From Rickettsiales bacterium (GTDB taxonomy: Bacteria; Pseudomonadota; Alphaproteobacteria; Rickettsiales; 21-14-0-20-44-7): a DNA stretch of 6,790 bases. The stretch is from positions 1-6,790 of the forward strand of contig JALZVI010000012.1 of NCBI GenBank assembly GCA_023301015.1, given 5' to 3'. The number at the start of each line of letters is the position of its first letter. The first letter of the stretch is position 1. The notes beneath the pieces are model-generated. The model had not been told where the DNA came from, made no database searches, and saw only the letters and a list, made by a program, of their open reading frames with translations. Of this stretch, positions 1 to 6,030 are shown in pieces. The position numbers were made by a program, and so were the translations under genes.

Positions 1-36
1 ATTGATTTGAAAAGCATTGAATGGAGTGGGCATTAA
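1..36 (+). other. possible C-terminal tail of an upstream + gene
   Basis: Frame 1 reads open from the window edge for 11 codons (IDLKSIEWSGH) and ends at TAA 34-36; the other two + frames hit stops almost at once. The tail is too short to prove coding. The only support is context: a repeat unit begins 5 nt after this stop (42), as repeat units elsewhere in the window begin at or near stop codons. It may equally be non-coding. Confidence 0.2.
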
Positions 37-41
37 GTTTG

Positions 42-99
42 AATTGTTTCTCAGCTACGCACTTGCGTGTTTGCAGAATGAAACACGCTCAAGGCTGCC
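42..99 (+). repeat. intergenic repeat unit U3 (divergent copy)
   Basis: These 58 nt align without gaps to the reverse complement of 590-647 (unit U2). The start (AATTGTTTC) and the end (GCAGAATGAAACACGCTCAAGG against GCAGACTGAAACGC..., differing at two positions up to GGCTGC) are conserved; the middle is not. The divergent middle still contains a hairpin, ACGC-ACTT-GCGT (57-68). It lies upstream of the 157-432 gene and just after a possible stop codon at 34-36. It is the most diverged of the four units. Confidence 0.6.
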
Positions 100-122
100 A
101 TCCCCTTTTGATGTCTGAGAAC

Positions 123-150
123 TTGCATTAAAGAAATAACTCAGTAACAT
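123..150 (+). promoter_or_regulatory. candidate promoter for the 91-aa gene, leaderless
   Basis: A -35-like TTGCAT (123-128) and a -10-like TAACAT (145-150) are separated by 16 nt. Only 6 nt separate the -10 box from the ATG at 157, so transcription would start at or next to the start codon. No Shine-Dalgarno sequence precedes the ATG. The -10 match is moderate (4/6), so the call rests partly on the same arrangement recurring at 2648 and 6024. Confidence 0.4.
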
Positions 151-156
151 GCTAGT

Positions 157-432
157 ATGGCACTAAAATTCACAGAGCGCGTCAAGTTAAACGCTGGAAA
201 TGACCTTATCATGACATATCGTGGGCAGGTTGGTGGGCAGGATTTCTTTGCTTACATCAAATGCGAAGAAGCCGGCGTGAAAATGATGCGCGGCGATTAT
301 GAAGACGCAGTTGCCCGCAAAATTGAAGAATATGGAGAAGTTATTTACCGCGACAACGTCAAAGATCCCGACGAAAAAGCAGTTCAGTTTCTGCAAGATT
401 ATCTTGCCGAATCTGGTGGCGAGATGATGTGA
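157..432 (+). CDS. small acidic hypothetical protein, 91 aa
   Basis: I do not recognise this protein. It is a soluble-looking, Glu/Asp-rich polypeptide with no signal peptide, membrane helix or cysteine cluster (one Cys, residue 36). The first half looks beta-rich (KFTERVKLNAGNDLIMTYRG), with a Gly pair around residues 26-27. The second half looks helical and acidic (EDAVARKIEEYGEV, EKAVQFLQDYLAES). GC-rich third positions in the central part support real coding, and the opposite-strand reading of 187-396 is a shadow. The ATG at 157 has no Shine-Dalgarno sequence; the ATG at 149 is out of frame. A candidate -10 box ends at 150, so the mRNA may be leaderless. It is convergent with uvrB, and repeat sequence begins within 8 nt of its TGA stop. 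It appears to be a single-gene unit. Function unknown. Confidence 0.65.
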   Translation: MALKFTERVKLNAGNDLIMTYRGQVGGQDFFAYIKCEEAGVKMMRGDYEDAVARKIEEYGEVIYRDNVKDPDEKAVQFLQDYLAESGGEMM

Positions 433-439
433 TTTCTTG

Positions 440-453
440 ATTGTTTCCCCGCT
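440..453 (+). repeat. truncated repeat-unit start (U0), 14-bp inverted match to 633-646
   Basis: The 14 nt ATTGTTTCCCCGCT are the exact reverse complement of 633-646, the outer end of unit U2. The match ends after 453 and unit U1 begins about 10 nt later, so only the beginning of a unit survives here. It starts 8 nt after the stop codon of the 91-aa gene. This fits an older inverted pair (440-646) whose left arm was interrupted or replaced by U1. Confidence 0.7.
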
Positions 454-462
454 AGTTTTTTG

Positions 463-546
463 ATTTCCTCCCCGCTCGTCTACTGGCTCGCAGACTGAGG
501 AAGTGCTGCGCTTAGCGAGGGGCTGGCAAGGCCTGCTGGCCTTGTG
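463..546 (+). repeat. intergenic repeat unit U1
   Basis: Positions 463-502 match 5509-5548 at 39 of 40 positions, and 521-546 match 5566-5591 at 26 of 26; the 18 nt between them differ and are one base longer than in the other copy. The unit contains a perfect hairpin, CAAGGCC-TGCT-GGCCTTG (527-544). A larger closing stem is also possible between CCCCGCT (470-476) and AGCG-A-GGGG (514-522, with one bulged A). It lies downstream of the + 91-aa gene in the sense orientation and faces the inverted unit U2 behind uvrB. Confidence 0.85.
527..544. terminator. hairpin inside U1, possible terminator element
   Basis: A 7-bp perfect GC-rich stem (CAAGGCC/GGCCTTG) closes a TGCT loop. It sits in a convergent gap, where it could act in both directions. 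No U-tract follows on the + strand, so it is not a textbook intrinsic terminator; RNA 3'-end protection or Rho-linked termination are alternatives. The identical hairpin recurs at 5572-5589. Confidence 0.45.
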
Positions 547-567
547 AGGATGGAATTTGCCTCACAA
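542..567. other. second hairpin between U1 and U2
   Basis: An 8-bp perfect stem, TTGTGAGG (542-549) with CCTCACAA (560-567), closes a 10-nt loop. It shares TTG at 542-544 with the 527-544 hairpin, so the two cannot both form fully. On the + strand it is followed by AAATCAAATAC, which is A-rich rather than T-rich; read on the - strand, towards lower coordinates, there is no T-run either. Confidence 0.5.
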
Positions 568-587
568 AATCAAATACATGTTCCGAA

Positions 588-647
588 CCAGCAGCCTTGA
601 GCGCGTTTCAGTCTGCCAGCCCGCAGGGCGCCAGCGGGGAAACAATT
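588..647 (-). repeat. intergenic repeat unit U2, inverted
   Basis: Read on the - strand this is a unit beginning AATTGTTTCCCCGCT inside the uvrB stop codon (646-648) and running into the gap, so it follows uvrB in sense orientation. It shares GCAGACTGA with U1 and the other + copies, and GCTCAAGGCTG with U4. Its variable middle contains GCCC-TGC-GGGC (- strand; + strand 619-629). With U1 it makes a head-to-head inverted pair in the gap between the convergent 91-aa gene and uvrB. Confidence 0.8.
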
Positions 648-2619
648 AAAATTTCAAGCGCAAGTCTTCTAGCGTCCTAATCTCATCGCGCAATTTGGCA
701 GCCTTCTCAAAATCCAAATTCGCGGCGGCGGCAAGCATGTCTTTGCGGAAAACGACAATCTGCTTTTCCGCCTCCTTCAAAGTTGGCAATTCTTTCCTGT
801 CCTTAGTCGCATTGCTCTCGCCCATGTCTATATTGTCGCGCACCGCCTTTTTCACGCCTTTAGGGGTGATCCCGTTCTTCTTATTATGCGCAATTTGAAT
901 GTTTCTCCGTCGCTCAGTCTCGCTCAACGCCGCTGTGAGTGAGCGTGTCATCTTATCCGCATACAATATCACATAGCCATCCACATTCCGTGCCGCTCGC
1001 CCGATTGTTTGTACCAGCGCCGTTTCAGAACGCAAAAATCCTTCCTTATCCGCATCCAAAATCGCCACCAATCCACACTCGGGAATATCCAAACCCTCGC
1101 GCAAAAGATTGATCCCAATCAGCACATCAAACTCACCCAAACGCAGATCGCGGATGATTTCTATGCGCTCCAGCGTGTCGATATCGGAATGCAAATAGCG
1201 AACTCGAATGCCTTGCTCAACCATATAATCCGTTAAGTCTTCCGCCATCTTTTTCGTCAAAGTTGTCACCAAAATGCGGCTGCCTTTTGCGGCGACAATC
1301 TTGCATTCATCAATCAAATTCTCCACCTGGAATTCCGCAGGACGCACATCGCATATAGGGTCAACCAACCCAGTTGGGCGGATGATTTGCTCAACAAACT
1401 CGCCGCCAGTCCGCTCCAACTCAAACTTGCCTGGAGTGGCAGAAACATAAACTGTCTGCGGGCGCATGCGGTCAAATTCTTCAAACTTCAGCGGGCGGTT
1501 ATCCAGCGCAGAGGGTAGGCGGAAGCCATAATCCACAAGGTTCATTTTCCGCGCCCTGTCACCATTATACATCCCGCCAACTTGGCTCACCGACACATGC
1601 GATTCATCAATAAAAAACACCGCATCGTCAGGCACATATTCAAACAAAGTCGGCGGCGGATCACCCGCTTTGCCACCCGTCAAATAGCGGGAATAATTCT
1701 CAATCCCTTTGCAGCTGCCAGTTTCCACCAGCATCTCAATATCAAACTTCGTCCTCTGCTCAATCCGCTGTGCCTCAAGCAACTTCCCCTCCGCCTCAAA
1801 AAACGCCAGCCTATCACGCAGCTCATTCTTGATGGAAGTGATCGCCTGATGCACCGTTGGCCGCGGCGTAACATAATGGCTATTCGGGTAAATAGTCACC
1901 TTCGGTACGCTAGAAAAACGCTTGCCTGTCAGCGGGTCAAATTCCGAAATTTCTTCCACCTCATCCCCAAACATAGAAATTCGCCATGCGCGCTCATCGG
2001 TGTGGGATGGGAATATATCTAGCGTGTCCCCCTGAATGCGAAAAGTGCCACGCGTGAAAGCAACTTGGTTGCGTTCATATTGCAACTCCGTCAGTTGCCG
2101 CAGAATTTCATCGCGGTTCACAAACTCACCTTTTTCGAGCTTAAACATCATCTTCCCATAAGCCTCAGGCGAGCCCAAACCATAGATGCACGAAACCGAC
2201 GCCACAATAATCACATCACGGCGCTCAAGCAAACTGCGCGTGGCCGAATGGCGCATGCGGTCAATCTGCTCATTGATGTTCGAGTCCTTCTCAATAAACG
2301 TGTCCGACTTCGCCACATAGGCCTCAGGCTGGTAATAGTCATAATAGGACACGAAATATTCCACCGCATTCTCCGGGAAAAAATCTTTCATCTCCCCGTA
2401 AATCTGCGCTGCCAATGTTTTGTTGTGGCACAAGATGATGGCTGGTCGCTGCGTTTTCTCAATCACCAACGCCATTGTGTAAGTCTTCCCCGAGCCAGTC
2501 ACGCCCAGCAAAACCTGCTCCGAAAGCCCGTCATTTATGCCTTCCACAAGCGCAGCCGATGCCGCTGGCTGATCACCGGCAGGAGAATAGGGGGCTTGGA
2601 GTTTAAAAAGTTTGGACAT
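646..2619 (-). CDS. uvrB: excinuclease ABC subunit UvrB, 657 aa
   Basis: UvrB is the damage-verifying, ATP-dependent component of UvrABC nucleotide excision repair; it is loaded onto DNA by UvrA and recruits UvrC for incision. Visible features in order are Walker A GVTGSGKT (39-46), the DNA-clamping beta-hairpin segment [10 protein letters not shown] (92-101), the Walker B-like DESH (338-341), the helicase motifs LREGLD (506-511) and QTIGRAARN (537-545), and the C-terminal UVR domain that contacts UvrC (about 617-652). The protein is complete; the E. coli protein is 673 aa. I chose the ATG at 2619 because [18 protein letters not shown] is the family's usual N-terminus; an in-frame extension to 2778 would read through the divergent gene and has no family counterpart. 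No Shine-Dalgarno sequence is visible, and a TATAAA box at 2638-2633 would give a leader of only about 7 nt. I found no alphaproteobacterial LexA box (GTTC-N7-GTTC type) upstream, so SOS control is not supported. Its stop codon lies in repeat unit U2. Confidence 0.98.
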   Translation of the reverse strand: MSKLFKLQAPYSPAGDQPAASAALVEGINDGLSEQVLLGVTGSGKTYTMALVIEKTQRPAIILCHNKTLAAQIYGEMKDFFPENAVEYFVSYYDYYQPEAYVAKSDTFIEKDSNINEQIDRMRHSATRSLLERRDVIIVASVSCIYGLGSPEAYGKMMFKLEKGEFVNRDEILRQLTELQYERNQVAFTRGTFRIQGDTLDIFPSHTDERAWRISMFGDEVEEISEFDPLTGKRFSSVPKVTIYPNSHYVTPRPTVHQAITSIKNELRDRLAFFEAEGKLLEAQRIEQRTKFDIEMLVETGSCKGIENYSRYLTGGKAGDPPPTLFEYVPDDAVFFIDESHVSVSQVGGMYNGDRARKMNLVDYGFRLPSALDNRPLKFEEFDRMRPQTVYVSATPGKFELERTGGEFVEQIIRPTGLVDPICDVRPAEFQVENLIDECKIVAAKGSRILVTTLTKKMAEDLTDYMVEQGIRVRYLHSDIDTLERIEIIRDLRLGEFDVLIGINLLREGLDIPECGLVAILDADKEGFLRSETALVQTIGRAARNVDGYVILYADKMTRSLTAALSETERRRNIQIAHNKKNGITPKGVKKAVRDNIDMGESNATKDRKELPTLKEAEKQIVVFRKDMLAAAANLDFEKAAKLRDEIRTLEDLRLKF

Positions 2620-2640
2620 AACCGCTGAATAATTTATATA
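2613..2640 (+). promoter_or_regulatory. promoter of the 2648 operon, apparently leaderless
   Basis: TGGACA (2613-2618, 5/6 to TTGACA) and TATATA (2635-2640, 4/6) are 16 nt apart. Seven nt separate the -10 box from the ATG at 2648, which puts the expected start site at or beside the start codon. The -35 box overlaps the uvrB start codon (2617-2619), so the two divergent genes share one 28-bp control region and polymerases could not load on both at once. Confidence 0.5.
2633..2638 (-). promoter_or_regulatory. candidate -10 box of uvrB
   Basis: Read on the - strand this is TATAAA, 13 nt before the uvrB ATG, giving a predicted 5' leader of about 7 nt. No convincing -35 hexamer lies 16-18 nt upstream (the position holds GCGGAT). 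It overlaps the -10 region of the divergent operon, so the region is a compact AT-rich double promoter. Confidence 0.3.
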
Positions 2641-2647
2641 TGTATAT

Positions 2648-3391
2648 ATGCACGCATCCGCTAAAATTCTATGCTTATCCTTAATATTTTTCATAGCCTC
2701 GCTAAACGCCGATGCTCGTCCGATGATAACCGACTTGTCTGAGCGCAAAATTGACATCCACGCAAAGTTCGTCGGCAAAGAATTGCTGCTCTATGGAGCG
2801 CGCGTTGAAGCGGGTGACATTGTGGTGGTAGTGCGCGGCCCAAAAGGCAATTATATCGTCCGCAAAAAAGAAGATATCGGCGGTATCTGGATCAACACAA
2901 AATCAGTGGAATTTGAAGACGTTCCTCAATTCTATCTAGTCGCTTCCAGCCGCAATTTTGAAGATATTCAGCCCGAAACAATCCGCAAAGAACTCGGCGT
3001 CGGCTTTGACACAATCCAACTCCACGGCGTCGGCGCATCTGCCAGCACAGAGCTAAACGAATTCCAAGATGCATTGCTCGCACAGCTGGAAGAAGAGGAA
3101 TTGCTAAACTCCGAAGTTCTCACATTGCCGTTGCTCGAAGGCACATTGTTCCGCATTCGCATCCCATTCCCAGAGAAAATTGTTTCTGGCACATACACCG
3201 CCGAAATTTATTCATTCAACGACGGAGAACTCCGCGGCGTGCAATCCATCCCCGTGCAGGTCGAAAAAGTGGGGCTTGAAGCGTTTATCTATGAATCCGC
3301 CCACGAAAGCCCAGCGCTCTACGGCATCGCCGCCATCATCCTAGCAATCGCAATGGGCTGGGTCGCCGCAACTGTGTTCAGAAAGGTCTAG
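2648..3391 (+). CDS. membrane-anchored periplasmic protein, TIGR02186/Alph_Pro_TM-like
   Basis: I recognise the alphaproteobacterial family known as TIGR02186 (Pfam Alph_Pro_TM), whose biochemical role is not established. The 247-aa protein starts with a signal peptide (hydrophobic [12 protein letters not shown], likely cleavage after ADA at residue 23). Family-like stretches follow: VVVRGPKG (60-67), GIWINTKS (79-86) and [11 protein letters not shown] (92-102). An acidic helical stretch (about 133-155) precedes a beta-rich segment ([23 protein letters not shown]). One C-terminal membrane helix (about 223-244) ends in a short RKV tail. The topology is therefore a periplasmic domain on a C-terminal anchor. 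The ATG at 2648 lacks a Shine-Dalgarno sequence and sits 7 nt after a -10 box; the ATG at 2640 is out of frame. The oxidoreductase gene begins 3 nt after its stop, so they form an operon. I infer that the two proteins act together in an envelope redox process; the sequence does not show the substrate. Confidence 0.85.
   Translation: MHASAKILCLSLIFFIASLNADARPMITDLSERKIDIHAKFVGKELLLYGARVEAGDIVVVVRGPKGNYIVRKKEDIGGIWINTKSVEFEDVPQFYLVASSRNFEDIQPETIRKELGVGFDTIQLHGVGASASTELNEFQDALLAQLEEEELLNSEVLTLPLLEGTLFRIRIPFPEKIVSGTYTAEIYSFNDGELRGVQSIPVQVEKVGLEAFIYESAHESPALYGIAAIILAIAMGWVAATVFRKV
3381..3386 (+). promoter_or_regulatory. Shine-Dalgarno of the oxidoreductase gene
   Basis: GAAAGG lies 8 nt before the ATG at 3395, inside the last codons of the upstream gene. 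It is the only clear Shine-Dalgarno sequence in the window, and it belongs to an operon-internal gene, whereas the promoter-proximal genes lack one. It decides the start codon and indicates translational coupling. Confidence 0.7.
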
Positions 3392-3394
3392 GCG

Positions 3395-5509
3395 ATGCAG
3401 CTTTCATTCGGGTTGGTTTTTGAGGATTTATACAGCCGTGACGGCTTGGAAAAACTGCATGCAGAATTCCTAAAAAACAACCCACCCCAAGACATGCTTG
3501 AACGCGCAAAAGCTGCAGAAGATTTCCTCGCCGAGCTATTCAACATCCGTAACGAAGTAGCTGAGCTGAAGTCAAAGCACGATAAGCTAGCCCCAATTTT
3601 TTCCGCAAAAAAACTGTTCGTGCAACGCGCGATGAAGAAGTATTTGAAGTCAGAATCTCAAGCCCTAAGTTTCGAGCTTGATGATGAGTTGGATGCGGCT
3701 ACCAAAATTCTGAGATGGATGGATGAAAAAGACGATGAAAACCTCGTCGCGGCCGCACATTACCTGCAAGAAAACTCCTTCAATTTCCCCACCCTAATGC
3801 GCCTCCCAAAGAAGCTAGATTTTGAGAATTTGGTGCATAAATGCAGCGCGACCAGAGAGCGTGAAAATTTCAACCTAACTGACGATGGTGGCACTTTAAC
3901 CCGCGCGCTCGATCAAGCTAATTATTGCATTTTCTGCCACGAACGCGACAAAGATTCTTGCTCAAAAGGTCTGTGGGAAGATGACGCAACGCCCAAAATT
4001 TCTCCCACAAAAACCCCGCTCGCTGGCTGCCCGCTGGACGAAAAAATCTCGGAAATGAACCTGCTGAAAAGCCAAGGATTCTCCATCGCAGCCCTCGCCG
4101 TTGTTACCCTAGATAACCCAATGTGCGCCGCAACTGGCCACAGAATTTGCAATGATTGCATGAAATCCTGCATCTATCAAAAGCAAGAGCCAGTCGACAT
4201 TCCGCAGGTGGAATCAAAAAATCTCCGCGATGTTTTGGCGCTGCCTTATGGCTTTGAAATCTATTCACTGCTTACCAGATGGAATCCGCTGAACACACAA
4301 AGCCCAATTCCAAAACCAGCAACTGGCAAAAAAATCCTAGTCGTCGGCCTCGGCCCCGCTGGCTTCACGCTGGCGCATTATTTGCTCAATGATGGGCATG
4401 AGGTGATGGGAATTGACGGGCTAAAAATTGAGCCCCAAGAAATAAAAACTACAATCCCATTCGAGCCAATAAAAGACGTGCAGAGCATTTGGGAAAACTT
4501 AGACGAACGCCAACCGCAAGGCTTCGGCGGAGTCGCGGAATATGGCATCACTGTGCGTTGGGATAAAAACTTCCTAACCATCATCCGCTTGCTGCTCGAA
4601 CGCCGTGCAAATTTCATCGCTAAGGGTGGCATTCGCTTCGGCAGCAACCTCACTTTTGAGCAAGCCTATGAAATGGGATTCGACCATATCGCCATGTGTG
4701 CAGGTGCAGGAAAACCAAACATTGTACCCATGAAAAATGCTCTCGCTCGCGGAGTTAAAACCGCGTCCGATTTTCTCATGAACTTGCAATCGGGCGGCGC
4801 GTTCATGGCCGATTCAATAGCCAACCTGCAAATCCGTGCGCCAATCGTCGTCATCGGCGGCGGACTAACAGCAATAGACACAGCCACTGAAGCGCAGGCA
4901 TATTACGAAGTTCAACGCAAAAAATTCCGCGCAAGATATGAAAAATTTGGCGATCGCTTAAACTTGAGCGAAGAAGAAAAGATAATTGCCGAAGAGCTGC
5001 TGGCATCCGATGCTCAGCAATCAACTGTTATATATAGAAAGCGCCTGCAAGATTCTCCCGCCTATCGCCTCAATCATGAAGAGGTTGAGAAAGCATTTGA
5101 GGAGGGCATAGGGTTCGTTGAAAATGCGACTCCCCTGGAAGTTATTACCGATGAATTTGGGGTTGCAAAAGAGTTGCGTGTTTCGATAAACGGCCAAGAA
5201 AAAACCATCCCCGCGCGCACAATTTTGATCGCGGCAGGAACGCAGCCAAATACAATTCTGGCCAAAGAAGATGCGCGTTTTGACACGGACGGAAAATATT
5301 TCCAGATGCTAGATGCAAGCGGAAAACTTGCCAAACCCACAGGCCATTGCAAGCCAGAAACCGCGCATGTGCTGATGCATAAAGACGAGCAGGGGCGTGC
5401 GGTGAGTTTTTTCGGTGATTTGCACCCAGATTTTGCGGGCAATGTTGTGAAGGCCATGGCGAGCGCGAAGCGCGGTTATTCGGTGATTAGCGAGCTGTTA
5501 AGTTTATAA
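3395..5509 (+). CDS. Fe-S/FAD pyridine nucleotide oxidoreductase, GltD/DPYD-like, possibly C-terminally short
   Basis: This 704-aa cytoplasmic enzyme belongs to the GltD-like flavoprotein superfamily, which passes electrons between NAD(P)H, FAD and [4Fe-4S] clusters. Residues 1-140 are a helical extension not found in GltD. A cysteine-rich part follows: C178-x2-C181-x7-C189, C212 (GCP), C244, and C252-x2-C255-x3-C259, enough for two [4Fe-4S] clusters. The FAD Rossmann motif is GLGPAG (318-323) and the NAD(P)H motif GGGLTA (488-493). LIAAGTQPNT (611-620) and the C-terminal FAD motif FFGDLHPDFAGNVVKAM (672-688) complete the fold. Stretches such as DNPMCAATGHRICNDCMKSC match, from memory, an alphaproteobacterial family of over 1000 aa that continues after this point into a ferredoxin-reductase-like module. 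Here the protein ends 9 residues after SAKRGY, where a repeat unit begins, so it may be truncated or split. It is the second gene of an operon with the TIGR02186-like protein. Substrate unknown; a glutamate synthase role is not supported, because no GltB-like gene is present. Confidence 0.88.
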   Translation: MQLSFGLVFEDLYSRDGLEKLHAEFLKNNPPQDMLERAKAAEDFLAELFNIRNEVAELKSKHDKLAPIFSAKKLFVQRAMKKYLKSESQALSFELDDELDAATKILRWMDEKDDENLVAAAHYLQENSFNFPTLMRLPKKLDFENLVHKCSATRERENFNLTDDGGTLTRALDQANYCIFCHERDKDSCSKGLWEDDATPKISPTKTPLAGCPLDEKISEMNLLKSQGFSIAALAVVTLDNPMCAATGHRICNDCMKSCIYQKQEPVDIPQVESKNLRDVLALPYGFEIYSLLTRWNPLNTQSPIPKPATGKKILVVGLGPAGFTLAHYLLNDGHEVMGIDGLKIEPQEIKTTIPFEPIKDVQSIWENLDERQPQGFGGVAEYGITVRWDKNFLTIIRLLLERRANFIAKGGIRFGSNLTFEQAYEMGFDHIAMCAGAGKPNIVPMKNALARGVKTASDFLMNLQSGGAFMADSIANLQIRAPIVVIGGGLTAIDTATEAQAYYEVQRKKFRARYEKFGDRLNLSEEEKIIAEELLASDAQQSTVIYRKRLQDSPAYRLNHEEVEKAFEEGIGFVENATPLEVITDEFGVAKELRVSINGQEKTIPARTILIAAGTQPNTILAKEDARFDTDGKYFQMLDASGKLAKPTGHCKPETAHVLMHKDEQGRAVSFFGDLHPDFAGNVVKAMASAKRGYSVISELLSL

Positions 5510-5591
5510 TTTCCTCCCCGCTCGCCTACTGGCTCGCAGACTGAGGAATTGCTTCGCAAGCTCAAGGCTGGCAAGGCCTGCTGGCCTTGTG
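5509..5591 (+). repeat. intergenic repeat unit U4
   Basis: The unit begins on the last base of the oxidoreductase stop codon (TAA 5507-5509). Positions 5509-5548 match U1 at 39 of 40 positions and 5566-5591 at 26 of 26. The intervening 17 nt differ from U1 but can fold as GCTT-CGC-AAGC (5551-5561). The single difference in the first block converts a G-U pair in U1 (GTC-TACT-GGC) into a G-C pair here (GCC-TACT-GGC). It runs in the sense direction of the gene it follows. Confidence 0.85.
5572..5589. terminator. hairpin inside U4, possible terminator element
   Basis: CAAGGCC-TGCT-GGCCTTG is identical to the U1 hairpin. It lies 62 nt after the oxidoreductase stop in a convergent gap. The downstream + strand reads TGGTAATTAAGCTTTT, which has only a weak, distant T-run. 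It could serve both the + operon and the - strand regulator gene. Confidence 0.45.
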
Positions 5592-5609
5592 GTAATTAAG
5601 CTTTTCGCT

Positions 5610-5625
5610 ACCTAGGAAACTAGGT
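5610..5625. terminator. GAAA-loop hairpin between convergent genes
   Basis: ACCTAG (5610-5615) and CTAGGT (5620-5625) form a 6-bp perfect stem closed by GAAA, a GNRA-type tetraloop on the + strand RNA. It lies 15 nt beyond the stop codon of the MarR-like gene and is not part of the repeat family. Neither direction has a solid T-tract (+ strand: TTGCTTCGGG), so the terminator role is a guess. Confidence 0.4.
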
Positions 5626-5640
5626 TTGCTTCGGGAGGTG

Positions 5641-6024
5641 CTAGCTTTGCAAATCCTCACTCGTCTCAACCATCGCCTTCAGCGTATAGTCAAAATGTGC
5701 ATCTAGCTTTTCTTGCATCGCGGGTGAAATACTCACTAGCATTGAGCGTTCGTCGTTGGGGTTTTTGCTTTCAACCACCATTCCCTCATCAATCAGTTTT
5801 TGCAAATATTTCCGTGCAGTGAAAGGGCTTTTGATTGACTGCATAAAGCGCAGTGCGTCAGAAACCATCAGCGGTTTTCCTGCATACCACATTTCGCTCA
5901 GCAAATCCCAATAGGAAGTTGCATAAAATTCCTTATTCCCATCAAAAACCTCAATCCAATTCGCCCCAATCTTGCGAGTGAAGTGGATGAATTCTTTATG
6001 TTTGTCATGTGAGAAATTTAGCAT
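5641..6024 (-). CDS. MarR-like winged-helix transcriptional regulator, 127 aa
   Basis: This is a small DNA-binding protein of the winged-helix, MarR-like type. The core reads as a helix with PLMVSDALRFMQ (51-62), a recognition-helix segment SPFTARKYLQKLIDEGMV (66-83) and a wing SKNPNDERSMLVSIS (86-100). The wing carries the D-x-R pattern (D91, R93) typical of MarR wings. Flanking helices at 10-30 and 102-125 would make the dimer interface. At 127 aa it is slightly shorter than typical MarR proteins (about 140-150 aa). It has its own promoter (TTGCCA/TACAAT) with a palindrome between the boxes, which suggests autorepression. The ATG directly follows CCCCCC with no Shine-Dalgarno sequence and is 6 nt after the -10 box, so the mRNA is probably leaderless. 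The neighbouring membrane gene and glnA lie upstream on the same strand. The ligand and other targets are unknown; a divergent regulated gene, common for MarR, is absent here. Confidence 0.75.
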   Translation of the reverse strand: MLNFSHDKHKEFIHFTRKIGANWIEVFDGNKEFYATSYWDLLSEMWYAGKPLMVSDALRFMQSIKSPFTARKYLQKLIDEGMVVESKNPNDERSMLVSISPAMQEKLDAHFDYTLKAMVETSEDLQS

Positions 6025-6030
6025 GGGGGG

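Noticed and set aside
440..646. Insertion sequence bounded by 14-bp terminal inverted repeats
   Set aside because: The 207-bp interval encodes no transposase and I see no convincing target-site duplication. A non-autonomous element remains possible and is kept as a finding, not as a mobile-element call.
1582..2628. Long + strand open frames opposite uvrB (1582-2022 and 2065-2628)
   Set aside because: They are antisense shadows of a clearly complete uvrB, rich in Arg/His/Ile with no recognisable domain.
2620..2700. LexA/SOS box controlling uvrB
   Set aside because: No GTTC-N7-GTTC or GAAC-N7-GTTC pattern occurs in the upstream region.
2620..2778. N-terminal extension of uvrB to an upstream in-frame ATG at 2778
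   Set aside because: The 53 extra residues have no UvrB-like sequence and overlap the signal-peptide region of the divergent gene. The family N-terminus begins at the 2619 ATG.
5074..5457. 127-aa - strand open frame opposite the oxidoreductase
   Set aside because: Low-complexity Ser/Ala/Pro-rich composition, fully inside the FAD/NAD(P)H domain of a well-supported gene on the other strand.
42..5591. CRISPR array or tandem repeat interpretation of the repeats
   Set aside because: The units are dispersed over 5 kb, in both orientations, without regular spacers, and contain internal palindromes.
5630..5660. Degenerate repeat unit behind the MarR-like gene on the - strand
   Set aside because: Only a short CCTCCCG-like similarity is visible after the stop; the shared GCAGACTGA block is missing, so it is not counted as a copy.
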